DNA of 64,000 nt from Candidatus Endomicrobiellum meruensis (GCA_031282625.1 JAITDI010000017.1:24642-88641), one strand, 5' to 3'; shown: positions 9,226 to 17,912, numbered from the stretch's first letter. Translations and numbers: made by a program. The notes: generated from the sequence alone by a model not told the origin.

Positions 9226-10505
9226 AAGAAAAAATAATAATAATTGGCGCTGGAATAAGCGGGTTAACAACTGCTTATTTTTTAAAAAAGCCTTATGAAA
9301 TTTTGGAAGCAAAGCCTTATGCAGGCGGTCTTTGCGCTTCATTTTACGAAGACGGTTTTGTTTTTGATTGTTCAGGGCATTTTATGCATGTTAAAAATAA
9401 AGAAATAAAAAATACGATAGAAAAGTTGACACGAGGACTTTTAAAAATAGAAAGAAATGCGGCAATATATACAAAAAATAAATTTATTCCATACCCTTTT
9501 CAAGCAAATCTTTATTATCTTGACTATAAAACAAAGAAAGAATGCGTTGACGGTGTAATTAGGAGAAAGGACGTCCAAATTTCAACGTCAATGCCTTTTT
9601 TAAGCTGGTCGGAAGCTATGTTTGGATCGGGAATAACAAAGCATTTTATGAAGCTGTATAATCAAAAACTATGGGATTATGATTTAAACAAAATGACTGC
9701 GGAGTGGACAGGCGAATTTGTTCCAAAGCCTGATGCAAAAAGTATAGTAAAGACTGCATACTTAAAAAATAAAAAGATATACGGCTACAATAGCATATTT
9801 TACTATCCTAAACTTAGTGGCTGCGGAGCGTTAATAGATGGTCTTACGAAAAATGTAAAAGTTAATTTAAATTCTAAAACACAAAAAATAGACGTAAAAA
9901 ATAAAATTGTTTTGTGTTCTTATGGGAAGGTTTACAAATACAATAAAATTGTTTCAACTCAAGCTTTACCAGAACTTTTAAATCAAATAACAAATTTGCC
10001 CTCAAATGTTAAAAGTGCGGTAAAAAATCTCTTATCAAATTCTGTAAGGTGCGTTAATATAGGTGTAAAATCAGAAAAAGGTATTCCGAAAAAGCTTAAA
10101 GACAAACATTGGATATATTTCCCAGAATCTCGATTCTCTTTTTACAGAGCTGGTATTTATTCAAATGTTAACGCTACAACTGTGCCAAAAGGAAGCTACA
10201 GTTTTTACGTTGAATTTTCTTCATTAAATGAAAATTATAAAAATGTTGAAAATTTGTTAGATGATTTTAAAAATCTCGGATTTATAAGAAAAAGGGACAA
10301 AGTAACAGCTGTAAATATTATAGATATTCCTTATGCTTATGTGATTTTTGACGATAAAAGAAAAAAATCTCTTCAAATTATAAAAGAGTTTTTAAAAGAA
10401 TGCGGGATTTTTTCAATAGGCAGGTACGGAGCTTGGGAATATTCTTTTATTGAAAAGAATATGATGGATGCAAAAGCTTTAGCAGATATGTTAAATAAAG
10501 AATAA
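9222..10505 (+). CDS. FAD-dependent amine oxidase/protoporphyrinogen oxidase-like protein
   Basis: The 427-residue protein opens with a dinucleotide-binding fold (IIIGAGISGLTTAYFL, residues 5-20), then EAKPYAGGLCAS and a DCSGHFMH segment. This is the pattern of flavin amine oxidases, UDP-galactopyranose mutase relatives and HemY-type proteins. The GH-rich early loop and a conserved LWDYDLNKMTAEW segment are typical of versions encoded in polysaccharide clusters, where they are proposed to modify sugars or lipid-linked glycans. Its ATGA overlap with the WecA-like gene supports that setting. I cannot name the substrate. A bidirectional terminator lies about 195 bases downstream. Confidence 0.7.
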   Translation: MKEKIIIIGAGISGLTTAYFLKKPYEILEAKPYAGGLCASFYEDGFVFDCSGHFMHVKNKEIKNTIEKLTRGLLKIERNAAIYTKNKFIPYPFQANLYYLDYKTKKECVDGVIRRKDVQISTSMPFLSWSEAMFGSGITKHFMKLYNQKLWDYDLNKMTAEWTGEFVPKPDAKSIVKTAYLKNKKIYGYNSIFYYPKLSGCGALIDGLTKNVKVNLNSKTQKIDVKNKIVLCSYGKVYKYNKIVSTQALPELLNQITNLPSNVKSAVKNLLSNSVRCVNIGVKSEKGIPKKLKDKHWIYFPESRFSFYRAGIYSNVNATTVPKGSYSFYVEFSSLNENYKNVENLLDDFKNLGFIRKRDKVTAVNIIDIPYAYVIFDDKRKKSLQIIKEFLKECGIFSIGRYGAWEYSFIEKNMMDAKALADMLNKE

Positions 10506-10698
10506 TTGACCTTTCATTGTGCGTATAGATCAATTATAAATTAATAAAACAAGGTGTTTAAAATTTTTTATTTCTGAATATTTGTAAACTTTGCAGGTTT
10601 CAAATGGATTGGATAAAAGATTTTAAGGATAATAACCAAAAGTTAATAATATTAGCTTAAACTTGCATATAAATGTCAAAAATTCAATATATAATAAA

Positions 10699-10725
10699 AA
10701 GACTCCAAAATTTAATTGGAGTCTT
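10699..10725. terminator. Bidirectional rho-independent terminator
   Basis: A 10-bp perfect stem AAGACTCCAA / TTGGAGTCTT has a 7-nt loop. It is followed by a T-rich run on the plus strand and, better, by TTTTTATTATA on the minus strand. It can end both the polysaccharide operon from the left and the minus-strand ORF at 10796-11086 from the right. The rest of 10506-10795 holds only an 18-codon stub (ATG at about 10603) and AT-rich spacer. Confidence 0.75.
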
Positions 10726-10776
10726 AATTATTTTATTTATGATAGCGGTTATTTATTAATTGTACTTAATACTTAA

Positions 10777-11147
10777 ACACTGGGGCTTTTTCATATTAAA
10801 GAATATCGTCCTCATCGTCTGACATTAAAATTTGACCTTCTGCATCAAAAAGTCTCAACTCATCATAAGTATGACCCCAAAAGTCTTGCCGTAGGTTAGC
10901 CGCAATTTGACGAGCTAATATGGTCCTTCGCCACCCTCTTAAAAAAGCCTCAGTCTCTGCCTGCTCTTGCCTTAGCTGTTCTGCTATAACATCTGGGTCT
11001 GGCGGACATGCCTCATTTACATTCACTTCATAAACTGGTCCCGCAAAGCTCAATTCTGGGAAATAACTCACCAATAAACATAGCATTCTATCTTTTTTTC
11101 AATCCAATCTTCTGCAAATATTACCAAATCGATGAAAACCCCAGTGT
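10777..11147. repeat. Inverted-repeat pair flanking a small ORF
   Basis: ACACTGGGGCTTTTTCAT at 10777-10794 reappears inverted, with two bases missing, at 11132-11147 (ATGAAAACCCCAGTGT). The pair encloses the minus-strand ORF 10796-11086 almost exactly on its left side. No target-site duplication is visible. It may be the ends of a small non-autonomous mobile unit of about 371 bp, or chance. Confidence 0.35.
10796..11086 (-). CDS. Small hypothetical protein with acidic C-terminus
   Basis: A 96-residue ORF with no family I recognise. It starts with a hydrophobic stretch (MLCLLVSYFPELSFAGP) that could pass for a signal peptide, continues as a helical, Glu/Arg-rich middle (EQLRQEQAETEAFLRGWRR), and ends in an acidic SDDEDDIL. 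No convincing ribosome-binding site precedes the ATG, and an in-frame TGA lies five codons upstream. Just upstream in another frame is a 47-codon coding-like remnant, so this may be the 3' piece of a longer frameshifted gene. A strong terminator for this direction lies about 70 bases downstream. Amino-acid composition favours a real coding history; current expression is uncertain. Confidence 0.4.
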   Translation of the reverse strand: MLCLLVSYFPELSFAGPVYEVNVNEACPPDPDVIAEQLRQEQAETEAFLRGWRRTILARQIAANLRQDFWGHTYDELRLFDAEGQILMSDDEDDIL

Positions 11148-11211
11148 CTTCTTTTAATCTAGCGTTATGTCTCCAAGCTCTTGATTTGAAGTAGAACTTA
11201 AGTTTGGAAGA
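11068..11211 (-). pseudogene. Coding-like remnant without a start codon
   Basis: The minus strand holds 47 open codons between TAA (11212-11214) and TGA (11068-11070). The encoded sequence is protein-like (KFYFKSRAWRHNARLKEDTG, then FIDLVIFAEDWIEKK) but has no ATG, GTG or TTG start. It runs into the 96-residue ORF in a different frame, as if one gene had suffered a frameshift and lost its beginning. The original function is not recognised. Confidence 0.35.
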
Positions 11212-11364
11212 TTAGAATAACTTAAAATTTTTAATATTATACTTTTTTTAAACAGTGATGAATGTTAAACTTGTAAAATTTTATAGAAATATGCATTTAA
11301 ATTATTTGTTGTAAAATACCAATTTAAAAATACGCAGATGAGCCCATGTTAGTTTTCCAAAAAT

Positions 11365-11688
11365 TCATCTACCTGAAGCTGCCAGACAATCAGTGCAATG
11401 ATTATGAGGATTTTTGTTCGATTCTTCTCCAACAGAATTTCTTGAGCACAATATTAAAGTTCCATTTTCATCTTCAAATACTATTTTGCATCTACCATAA
11501 TATCCTTTTGAAAAATGATGTTTGTGGTTACAATGATGCCCAGGATACTTATGGTTGCAGTGATGCTCATTATGTCTATGATCACTATGATACCCATGAT
11601 GCCTATTATGACCTCATAAGCATGCATGTGACGATGTTGCAATAAACAAAAATGTTGACATTAAAGCTACTCCAAGCAAAGTTTTCAT
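11365..11688 (-). pseudogene. His/Cys-rich exported protein gene with an in-frame TGA
   Basis: On the minus strand an ATG at 11688 opens a clear signal peptide (MKTLLGVALMSTFLFIATSS, then HAC). At codon 25 there is TGA (11614-11616). The same frame then continues for 82 more codons with very strong composition: repeated HH, HHC and HKHH units and four further Cys, then a folded-looking tail (YYGRCKIVFEDENGTLIL), ending with TGA at 11365-11367. The His-rich part would bind Ni, Zn, Cu or Co in the periplasm. Conservation of the frame past TGA implies either a recent nonsense mutation (TGG or CGA to TGA) or readthrough. Conserved genes nearby use TGA as a normal stop. The plus-strand ORF at 11346-11645 is its shadow. 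Confidence 0.6.
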
Positions 11689-11822
11689 TTTATTTTTTAT
11701 ATTAATAGTATACTTATTTTGGAGAGTTCAATTATAAAATTTTATAAAAATATATAATGTCCATGATAATAATTGTAATAGTATTATTTGTGCAAGTAAA
11801 TATATAATTACCCTACATTTTA

Positions 11823-11851
11823 TTGACAATAAATTGAAAAAATACTATAAG
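11823..11851 (+). promoter_or_regulatory. ackA promoter
   Basis: A perfect TTGACA (11823-11828) and TATAAG (11846-11851) are separated by 17 bases, which predicts a start at about 11858. This is one of the best sigma70-type promoters in the window and lies about 85 bases before the ackA ATG. Confidence 0.8.
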
Positions 11852-11857
11852 AACATA

Positions 11858-11891
11858 AGGCATATAAACTTATTTAAAGGTTTATATGCCT
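11858..11891 (+). promoter_or_regulatory. Stem-loop at the predicted 5' end of the ackA transcript
   Basis: A 12-bp perfect inverted repeat, AGGCATATAAAC at 11858-11869 and GTTTATATGCCT at 11880-11891, has a 10-nt loop. It starts at the predicted transcription start, so the mRNA would begin with a hairpin. No T-run follows, so it is not a terminator. It could protect the 5' end from decay, or act as a DNA operator. Confidence 0.6.
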
Positions 11892-11935
11892 ATTATAGTA
11901 GTAAATAAAATTGTAAAAAAGAGGTTTGTAGCTTT

Positions 11936-13147
11936 ATGAAAGCATTGGTGGTCAATTGTGGTTCGTCGTCTGTTAAATATACTTTGTTTGAGCTGGAAAA
12001 TGAGAAAAAAATGGCGTGGGGATTGATTGAGTGCGTAGGTCTTCCCGAGGCTTTTTATAAAAGAGAGAGTATAAACAGCGAAGAAAAAAAAGAAGCTGTA
12101 AAAGTTGCAAATCATACGGAAGCTGTAGAATTGATAATCAAAGAATTATTAAATAAAAATAATGCTACGATTTCAGATGTCAGCGAAATAGCCGTTATAG
12201 GACACAGAATAGTCCATGGCGGAGACAAGTTCTCAGAATCTGTTTTAGTTACGGATAAAGTAAAAGAAGAATTAAAGGAATGTTTTTCAATAGCACCTTT
12301 ACATACTCCAGCTCATTATGCTGGCATATTTGCTGTTGAAAAGATGCTTCCAGGCATACCGTCTGTTTTGGTTTTTGATACGGCTTTCCATCAAACCATG
12401 CCTGATTATGCGTATATGTACGCTCTTCCTTACGAGTTTTATGAAAAAGATCATATAAGAAGATACGGTTTCCATGGAACTTCTCACAAATATGTTTCCC
12501 AGAGAGCAGCAGTTTTGCTTGGAAAACCGCTGAGCGAGTTAAAATTGATAACTGCCCATCTTGGAAATGGCAGCAGTATAACTGCAATAGAAAATGGAAA
12601 AGTTATAGATACGTCAATGGGTTTTACGCCTTTACAGGGCGTTGTTATGGGGACAAGATGTGGCGATATAGACCCTGCCATAATAGCTTACCTTATAGAA
12701 CAATACCCTCACTACAAAGACGCTAAAGCTCTGAACGATTTAATGAATAAAAAAAGCGGATTGGCAGGAGTGTCGGGTCTTTCAGCCGATATGAGAGATA
12801 TTCTTAAAGCAGTTTCGGAAGGTAACAAAAAAGCGCAGCTTGCTTTTAACATGCTCATTTATAGTATAAAAAAATATATAAGCGCTTATTATGGCATATT
12901 AAATGGCGCTGACGCTTTGATATTTACTGCAGGAATAGGGGAAAATTCTGCTCCTGTGAGAGAGTCTATTTGCAAAAATTTAAGCGTGTTGGGAATTGAA
13001 ATAGACGTTGAAAAAAATAAAGAACGTTCAGGCGAAGAAAGGTTTATATCTACAAAGAATTCTAAACTAAAAGTTTTGGTTATTCCTACAAATGAAGAAT
13101 TGGTGATAGCAAGAGAGTCGCGCAAAGTTATAGAAAATAATAAGTAA
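11936..13147 (+). CDS. ackA: Acetate kinase
   Basis: AckA converts acetyl phosphate and ADP to acetate and ATP, the energy-yielding last step of acetate fermentation, in the cytoplasm. The 403-residue length is standard. Family motifs are the start ([13 protein letters not shown], residues 6-18), [11 protein letters not shown] near residue 90, the catalytic-region [10 protein letters not shown] near 148, [12 protein letters not shown] near 180, AHLGNGSSI near 207 and FTAGIGENS near 330. An AAGAGG ribosome-binding site lies about 10 bases before the ATG. No pta lies adjacent in this window. The gene has its own strong promoter and a 5' hairpin, and AdhE at 23376 competes for the same acetyl-CoA. 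Confidence 0.98.
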   Translation: MKALVVNCGSSSVKYTLFELENEKKMAWGLIECVGLPEAFYKRESINSEEKKEAVKVANHTEAVELIIKELLNKNNATISDVSEIAVIGHRIVHGGDKFSESVLVTDKVKEELKECFSIAPLHTPAHYAGIFAVEKMLPGIPSVLVFDTAFHQTMPDYAYMYALPYEFYEKDHIRRYGFHGTSHKYVSQRAAVLLGKPLSELKLITAHLGNGSSITAIENGKVIDTSMGFTPLQGVVMGTRCGDIDPAIIAYLIEQYPHYKDAKALNDLMNKKSGLAGVSGLSADMRDILKAVSEGNKKAQLAFNMLIYSIKKYISAYYGILNGADALIFTAGIGENSAPVRESICKNLSVLGIEIDVEKNKERSGEERFISTKNSKLKVLVIPTNEELVIARESRKVIENNK

Positions 13148-13151
13148 ATAA

Positions 13152-13181
13152 TTGACAAGAGGCAGCCGAACATATTAAAAT
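13152..13181 (+). promoter_or_regulatory. Promoter of the yceD-rpmF-plsX-fab operon
   Basis: TTGACA at 13152-13157 and TAAAAT at 13176-13181 are separated by 18 bases. The box overlaps the ATG at 13180, so if used it rules out that ATG and favours the in-frame ATG at 13195, with a leader of only about 7 nt. Confidence 0.5.
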
Positions 13182-13194
13182 GGTTGGAATTTCA

Positions 13195-13656
13195 ATGAGA
13201 GAATTAATAGTAAGTTTATCTGATTTTTTGAAAACGGATACGGTTGAAGTTGAAAATCATAAATATAAAGGCGATATAGGGGTAAAGGCTCAAATTGTTA
13301 TTTCTTTCAGGGCTTTGAAGTCTTCTAAAGAATCCATATACATAAACGGAACTATAAAAGGTTTTGTTGAGCTTGAGTGTTCTCGTTGTCTTGACCTATA
13401 TAAACATCAGATTGAAATTCCTATAAATACCGATATTGAGACAGAAAATGGGCAGATTGATGTTAGCGAAGAAATCCGCCAATTATTATTGCTTGAAATG
13501 CCCATGAAGCCTGTGTGCAGTGAAGATTGTCTTGGAATATGTAAAGTTTGCGGAAAACATAATAAAAAGAACGATTCTTGTGGTTGCTGTGATGGTTTTG
13601 ACGAATCAGTGAAAGAAAGATGGAAAGAATTGTTAAATAACAAGCGGAGGAAATAG
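13195..13656 (+). CDS. yceD: YceD/DUF177 family protein
   Basis: A 153-residue protein of the DUF177 family, nearly always encoded just before rpmF, as here (4 bases apart). Relatives are linked to 23S rRNA and 50S accumulation. The family core is visible: VELECSRCLDLYKHQIEIP in the middle and a C-terminal CSEDCLGICKVCGKHN with paired Cys that probably bind Zn. I chose ATG 13195 because a promoter -10 box overlaps the earlier in-frame ATG at 13180, which would only add MVGIS. The gene heads the lipid synthesis operon. Confidence 0.88.
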   Translation: MRELIVSLSDFLKTDTVEVENHKYKGDIGVKAQIVISFRALKSSKESIYINGTIKGFVELECSRCLDLYKHQIEIPINTDIETENGQIDVSEEIRQLLLLEMPMKPVCSEDCLGICKVCGKHNKKNDSCGCCDGFDESVKERWKELLNNKRRK

Positions 13657-13660
13657 AAAG

Positions 13661-13885
13661 ATGCCAAATCCAAAAAGAAAACATACCACTCATCGTAGGG
13701 ATTGCAGGAGATCAGCAAATTCAAAATTAGACGCTCCGAACGCAAGTAAATGCTCAAATTGCGGAGCGGCAAAAATGCCTCATAAAGTATGTCCTGAGTG
13801 TGGTTTTTATAATGGGAAACTTATAGTCGCTAAAAAAGTGAAGAAAGCCGAACAAGAACAAGCTCAACAAGAGGTTGAGAAATAA
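13661..13885 (+). CDS. rpmF: 50S ribosomal protein L32
   Basis: A small basic protein of the large ribosomal subunit. The 74 residues begin MPNPKRKHTTHRRDCRRSAN and contain two CxxC zinc pairs (CSNC and CPEC with HKVC between them), the Zn-binding L32 form. The tail after residue 55 is extended and Lys/Glu/Gln-rich compared with the roughly 60-residue norm. GCGGAGGAAAT provides a strong ribosome-binding site. The stop overlaps the plsX start by one base (TAATG), the usual rpmF-plsX coupling of ribosome synthesis to lipid synthesis. Confidence 0.97.
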   Translation: MPNPKRKHTTHRRDCRRSANSKLDAPNASKCSNCGAAKMPHKVCPECGFYNGKLIVAKKVKKAEQEQAQQEVEK

Positions 13886-14895
13886 TGATAATTGCACTTG
13901 ACGCAATGGGTGGCGATTTTGCTCCAATTTCTACAGTTGAGGGTGCAATTTTAGCGGCAAAGGAATCAGAATACAAAGTTTTGCTTGTCGGTCCTGAGAA
14001 ACTTTTAGCTGAGGAAATATCAAAGTATGCTAAACGTTATAACGTTAAGTCCCTTGACATAGAAATAGTCAATGCGACACAAATTGTTTCTATGGATGAT
14101 CACCCTGTTAAAGCTGTGCGTCAAAAAAAGGATTCGTCTTTGTCTGTTTGCGCAAAACTTGTTGCTGACGGCAAAGCCGATGCTTTTATTTCTATGGGCA
14201 ATTCCGGAGCGGTTATGGCGGCTGCATTATTCTACTTGAAGAGAATAGACGGCGTGTTGAGACCTGCTATTTCAACAACTTTTCCTACCATAGACGGACA
14301 TTGCATAATTGCTGATATGGGCGCTAACGTTGATTGCAAACCCGAACATCTTCTCCAATTTGGAATAATGGCAAGTTCGTTTTATGAAAAGATTACGGGT
14401 GTTAAAAGACCAAGAGTAGGACTTGTTTCAATTGGCGAAGAAGATACTAAAGGCAATGAGCTTACTTTAGCCGCATTTGAACTTCTCAAAAAAGCCGACA
14501 TTAACTTTGTTGGCAATGTTGAGGGTAGAGATATTCCCAAATCAAAAGCCGACGTAATAATATGTGACGGTTTTGTGGGAAATATTATATTAAAATTCGG
14601 CGAAGGTCTTGCGGAAGTTCTTTTAAAACTTATTAGAGTATCGCTTAAGAGACATCCTATAACTTGGGCATCTCTTCCTTTTTTATGGTTTGCCATAAAG
14701 GATTTAAGAAAAAAAGTAGATTACAATGAAGTGGGGGGAGCTCCTCTTTTGGGGGTGGACGGTGTTTGCATAGTCGGACACGGAGCTTCTAATTGTAGAG
14801 CTGTAAAAAACGCTATTTTTACAGGTGCAAAAGCCGCCGAGCATAATCTTATCAAAGATATAAGGGAAGCTATAGCAAAATCAAAAATAGACTGA
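13885..14895 (+). CDS. plsX: Phosphate acyltransferase PlsX
   Basis: PlsX converts acyl-ACP and phosphate to acyl phosphate, the donor used by PlsY for lysophosphatidic acid, linking fatty acid synthesis to phospholipids. It is a peripheral membrane enzyme. The 336-residue length is typical. Hallmarks are the start IALDAMGGDFAP, MDDHPVKAVRQKKDSSL near residue 73, SMGNSGAVMAAA near 108, and GFVGNIILKFGEG near 230. It is translationally coupled to rpmF and followed by fabH after 20 bases. It ends with TGA, showing that TGA is read as stop in a conserved gene of this genome. Confidence 0.97.
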   Translation: MIIALDAMGGDFAPISTVEGAILAAKESEYKVLLVGPEKLLAEEISKYAKRYNVKSLDIEIVNATQIVSMDDHPVKAVRQKKDSSLSVCAKLVADGKADAFISMGNSGAVMAAALFYLKRIDGVLRPAISTTFPTIDGHCIIADMGANVDCKPEHLLQFGIMASSFYEKITGVKRPRVGLVSIGEEDTKGNELTLAAFELLKKADINFVGNVEGRDIPKSKADVIICDGFVGNIILKFGEGLAEVLLKLIRVSLKRHPITWASLPFLWFAIKDLRKKVDYNEVGGAPLLGVDGVCIVGHGASNCRAVKNAIFTGAKAAEHNLIKDIREAIAKSKID

Positions 14896-14915
14896 TATTA
14901 AAGGTCATGTAATAA

Positions 14916-15905
14916 ATGAACAAAAAAATTGGCGTAAAGATTTTAGGTACTGGCTCATATTTCCCCAAAAAAGTTCTTACTAACACCGATTTAGAAAAGA
15001 TGGTTGATACTTCTGATGAGTGGATACGCACAAGAACTGGAATTAAAGAGAGACGAATTTCCGAAAAAAATGAAACTACTTCAGATCTTGCTTATTTAGC
15101 TTCTTTGGAAGCTTTAAAATCTTCAAATATTTCTCCAGAACAAATAGATTTAATACTTGTAGCTACAATTACACCTGATATGTTTTTTCCATCTACAGCA
15201 TGTTTCTTGCAGAAAAAACTAGGACTTAATTTTGTTCCAGTTTTTGATTTGTCTGCAGCTTGTAGTGGTTTTATTTATGGTATTGCAACGGCAAGAGCGT
15301 TTATAGAGTCAGGTTTATATAAGACTGTTTTATTAGTTGGTGCAGAAAGTCTCTCTAAAATTACGGATTGGACTGATAGAAATACCTGTGTATTGTTTGG
15401 AGATGGGGCTGGTGCAATGCTATTATCGGCTTCGGAAGAAAATGATAATATTTTGTCAACATATTTAGGCGCAGATGGAGCTTATTCAGAGTTACTTTTT
15501 ATACCTGGAGGAGGTTCTGCTAATCCTGCTACTGTAGAGACTGTTAATCAAAAGCTTCATACAATGAAAATGCAAGGCAAAGACGTTTTTAAAGCAGCTG
15601 TACCGAAGATGGCTTTAGCTGCGCGGAAAGCTCTTGAACTTTCAGGCAAAAAATTAGAGAATATAAATCTTTTTATTCCTCACCAAGCAAATATGAGAAT
15701 AATTGAAGCTGTAGCTAAAAAACTTGATATTTCAATGGACAGAGTTTTTGTAAATATACACAAAACAGGAAATATTTCGTCGGCTACTACTATAACGGCT
15801 TTAGATGAAGCTATAAAAACAGGTAGAGTCAAAAGCGGAGATCTAGTTGAAATGGTTGCGTTTGGCGGCGGATTTACTTGGGGTGCTTCTGTAGTTAGAA
15901 TTTAA
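14916..15905 (+). CDS. fabH: 3-oxoacyl-ACP synthase III
   Basis: FabH condenses acetyl-CoA (or another primer) with malonyl-ACP to start fatty acid synthesis. The 329-residue sequence has the Cys-His-Asn triad: Cys116 in DLSAACSGF, His256 in IPHQANMRI, and Asn286 in HKTGNISSAT. The N-terminal ILGTGSYFPKKVLTN and DEWIRTRTGI motifs are standard. It lies between plsX and fabD in the classical plsX-fabH-fabD-fabG-acpP-fabF order. Base composition is slightly more AT-rich than its neighbours, but nothing suggests transfer. Confidence 0.97.
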   Translation: MNKKIGVKILGTGSYFPKKVLTNTDLEKMVDTSDEWIRTRTGIKERRISEKNETTSDLAYLASLEALKSSNISPEQIDLILVATITPDMFFPSTACFLQKKLGLNFVPVFDLSAACSGFIYGIATARAFIESGLYKTVLLVGAESLSKITDWTDRNTCVLFGDGAGAMLLSASEENDNILSTYLGADGAYSELLFIPGGGSANPATVETVNQKLHTMKMQGKDVFKAAVPKMALAARKALELSGKKLENINLFIPHQANMRIIEAVAKKLDISMDRVFVNIHKTGNISSATTITALDEAIKTGRVKSGDLVEMVAFGGGFTWGASVVRI

Positions 15906-15930
15906 GATTTTAGAATTTTAGAGGAATATA

Positions 15931-16863
15931 ATGTTAAAAATAGCGTTAATGTTTCCCGGACAAGGCTCTCAAAGTGTGGGAATGGGAAAAGATCTTTACG
16001 AAAAATATCCGAAAGCCAAAGAAATAATAGATTTAGCTGGCGATGAGCTTAAAAAAATTATTTTTGAAGGACCTCAAGAAACTTTGACTCTTACAAAGTA
16101 TGCTCAGCCTGCGATTTTTACTGTAAGTATGGCGGCTTTTGAAGTTTTTAAAGAGATCTATGATTTTGAAAACGTTGAACTTGTTGCCGCCGGTCATTCT
16201 TTAGGCGAATATTCGGCTTTATGCGCTGCAGGATTCTTTGACTTTAAAGAGGGTTTATCAATGGTAAAAGCCAGAGGCGAATTCATACAGAAAGCTTCTG
16301 AGGTACATCCTGGTACTATGGCTGCAATCATTGGGCTTGATTCGTCTGTTGTTGAAGATATATGCAGACAAGCCTCAATAGATGGAGTGTGCGAAGCTGT
16401 AAATTTTAATGCTCACGGTCAAATTGTTATAGCTGGCGTTACTATGGCAATAAACAAAGCTGTGGAGCTTGCATCTGCTGCAGGTGCTACAAAAACAGTA
16501 GTTTTAAACGTTTCAGGACCTTTCCACTCGTCTCTTATGTCTTCTGCTGCAGATAATATGGCAAAAGAATTAGAGAAATACAATTTTAATATTCCAAAAT
16601 TTAGTGTGTGTACCAATTGCGATGCTTCTTTAACTACAGACGTATCAAGAGTAAAAGAAAAGCTTGTCAAACAAATTAAATCTTCAGTAAAATGGGACGA
16701 AAGTGTGAAGACTATAATTTCTTTAGGCTTTGATAGGTTTATAGAAATCGGACCCGGAAGAGTTTTATCAGGACTTTTGAGAAGAATAGACAAATCAAAA
16801 AAGGCGTTAAATATAGACAATTGCACAAGTTTAGAAAAGACGTTGGAGGAATTGAATAAATGA
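15931..16863 (+). CDS. fabD: Malonyl-CoA:ACP transacylase
   Basis: FabD moves malonyl from CoA to acyl carrier protein, supplying the extender unit. The 310 residues show MFPGQGSQSVGMG at the start, the nucleophile elbow GHSLGEYSAL with Ser90, and the catalytic His199 in GPFHSSLM. GAGGA provides the ribosome-binding site. The last codon overlaps the fabG start (ATGA), so the two are coupled. Confidence 0.97.
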   Translation: MLKIALMFPGQGSQSVGMGKDLYEKYPKAKEIIDLAGDELKKIIFEGPQETLTLTKYAQPAIFTVSMAAFEVFKEIYDFENVELVAAGHSLGEYSALCAAGFFDFKEGLSMVKARGEFIQKASEVHPGTMAAIIGLDSSVVEDICRQASIDGVCEAVNFNAHGQIVIAGVTMAINKAVELASAAGATKTVVLNVSGPFHSSLMSSAADNMAKELEKYNFNIPKFSVCTNCDASLTTDVSRVKEKLVKQIKSSVKWDESVKTIISLGFDRFIEIGPGRVLSGLLRRIDKSKKALNIDNCTSLEKTLEELNK

Positions 16864-17603
16864 GACTTCAAGGGAAGACAGCGATTATTACAGGTTCCGC
16901 TCAGGGAATAGGCAGGGCAATATGTGAGCTTTTTGCGTCTGAAGGAGCGCAAGTTGTAATTTCTGATATAAATGCGGAGCAGTCTCAAAAAACTGCAGAT
17001 GAAATAAAATTAAAGTATAGCGTTGAAACTGTGGCTGTGGCGGCAAACGTAGCCAAGTTGAAAGACTGCGAATTATTGGTAAAATCCTCTCTTGACAAAT
17101 TTTCCAAAATAGATATACTAGTCAATAATGCAGGCATAACTAAAGATAACCTCGTCTTGAGAATGAGCGAAGCCGAGTGGGATGCAGTTATAGCAGTTAA
17201 TTTGAAAGGAGTATTTAATTGTATAAAAGCTGCAAGCAAACCTATGCTTAAAGCAAGGCAAGGAAGAATAATAAACATAGCCTCTGTTGTTGGACAGATG
17301 GGCAACGCTGGACAGATAAATTATTCTGCTTCAAAAGGTGGGGTTATAGCTATAACGAAAACTTGCGCCAGAGAATTTGCTTCAAGAAACATTTTAGTGA
17401 ACGCTATTGCTCCCGGGTTTATACGTACAGCTATGACTGACAAGTTAACTCAAGGACAAAAAGATGCGTTGGCTGTAAATATACCGTTGGCAAGACTTGG
17501 AGGGGCTGAGGACATAGCTAAGTCTGCGTTATTTTTCGCAAGCGATGATTCGTCTTACATAACAGGACACGTTATGGCAGTTAATGGCGGAGTGTATATG
17601 TAA
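16860..17603 (+). CDS. fabG: 3-oxoacyl-ACP reductase
   Basis: FabG is the NADPH-dependent short-chain dehydrogenase that reduces 3-oxoacyl-ACP in each elongation cycle. The 247 residues have the cofactor motif TGSAQGIGRA (11-20), NNAG (89-92), and the catalytic Ser142, Tyr155 and Lys159 (YSASKGG). The C-terminal end VNGGVYM is typical of FabG. It overlaps fabD by four bases; acpP follows 69 bases later with its own strong ribosome-binding site. Confidence 0.97.
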   Translation: MRLQGKTAIITGSAQGIGRAICELFASEGAQVVISDINAEQSQKTADEIKLKYSVETVAVAANVAKLKDCELLVKSSLDKFSKIDILVNNAGITKDNLVLRMSEAEWDAVIAVNLKGVFNCIKAASKPMLKARQGRIINIASVVGQMGNAGQINYSASKGGVIAITKTCAREFASRNILVNAIAPGFIRTAMTDKLTQGQKDALAVNIPLARLGGAEDIAKSALFFASDDSSYITGHVMAVNGGVYM

Positions 17604-17672
17604 TTTAGTATGCTTTGCGTATTGAATGGTTGTTGAAGATAAATACTTAAAGATAAAAAGGGGGAAGTACAA

Positions 17673-17912
17673 ATGGCAGATTTAGAAGCTAGAGTAAAAG
17701 AAATTATTGTTGAGCAGTTGGGCGTAGATCCCGCTGAAGTGGTGGTAGGAGCATCTTTTGTTAACGATTTGGGAGCAGATTCTTTGGATACAGTGGAGCT
17801 TGTTATGGCTTTTGAAGAAGAATTCGGTATTGAAATTCCAGATGAAGAAGCTGAAAAGATTCAAACCGTAGGAAGCGCAGTTGAATATATTAAGGCGCAT
17901 GCTACAAAATAA
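17673..17912 (+). CDS. acpP: Acyl carrier protein
   Basis: An acidic 79-residue carrier that holds growing acyl chains on a phosphopantetheine arm. The attachment site is Ser37 in the canonical [18 protein letters not shown] motif. A very strong AAAGGGGGAAG ribosome-binding site precedes the ATG, fitting the high protein level usual for ACP. It sits between fabG and fabF. Its acyl-ACP products would feed PlsX, the LpxL-like enzyme at 36225 and possibly the ceramide genes at 27602-30932. Confidence 0.98.
   Translation: MADLEARVKEIIVEQLGVDPAEVVVGASFVNDLGADSLDTVELVMAFEEEFGIEIPDEEAEKIQTVGSAVEYIKAHATK

Noticed and set aside
11346..11645. Plus-strand 99-codon ORF
   Set aside because: It is the antisense shadow of the His-rich minus-strand gene: its His, Tyr and Asp richness mirrors the CAT/ATG repeats, and it has no ribosome-binding site.
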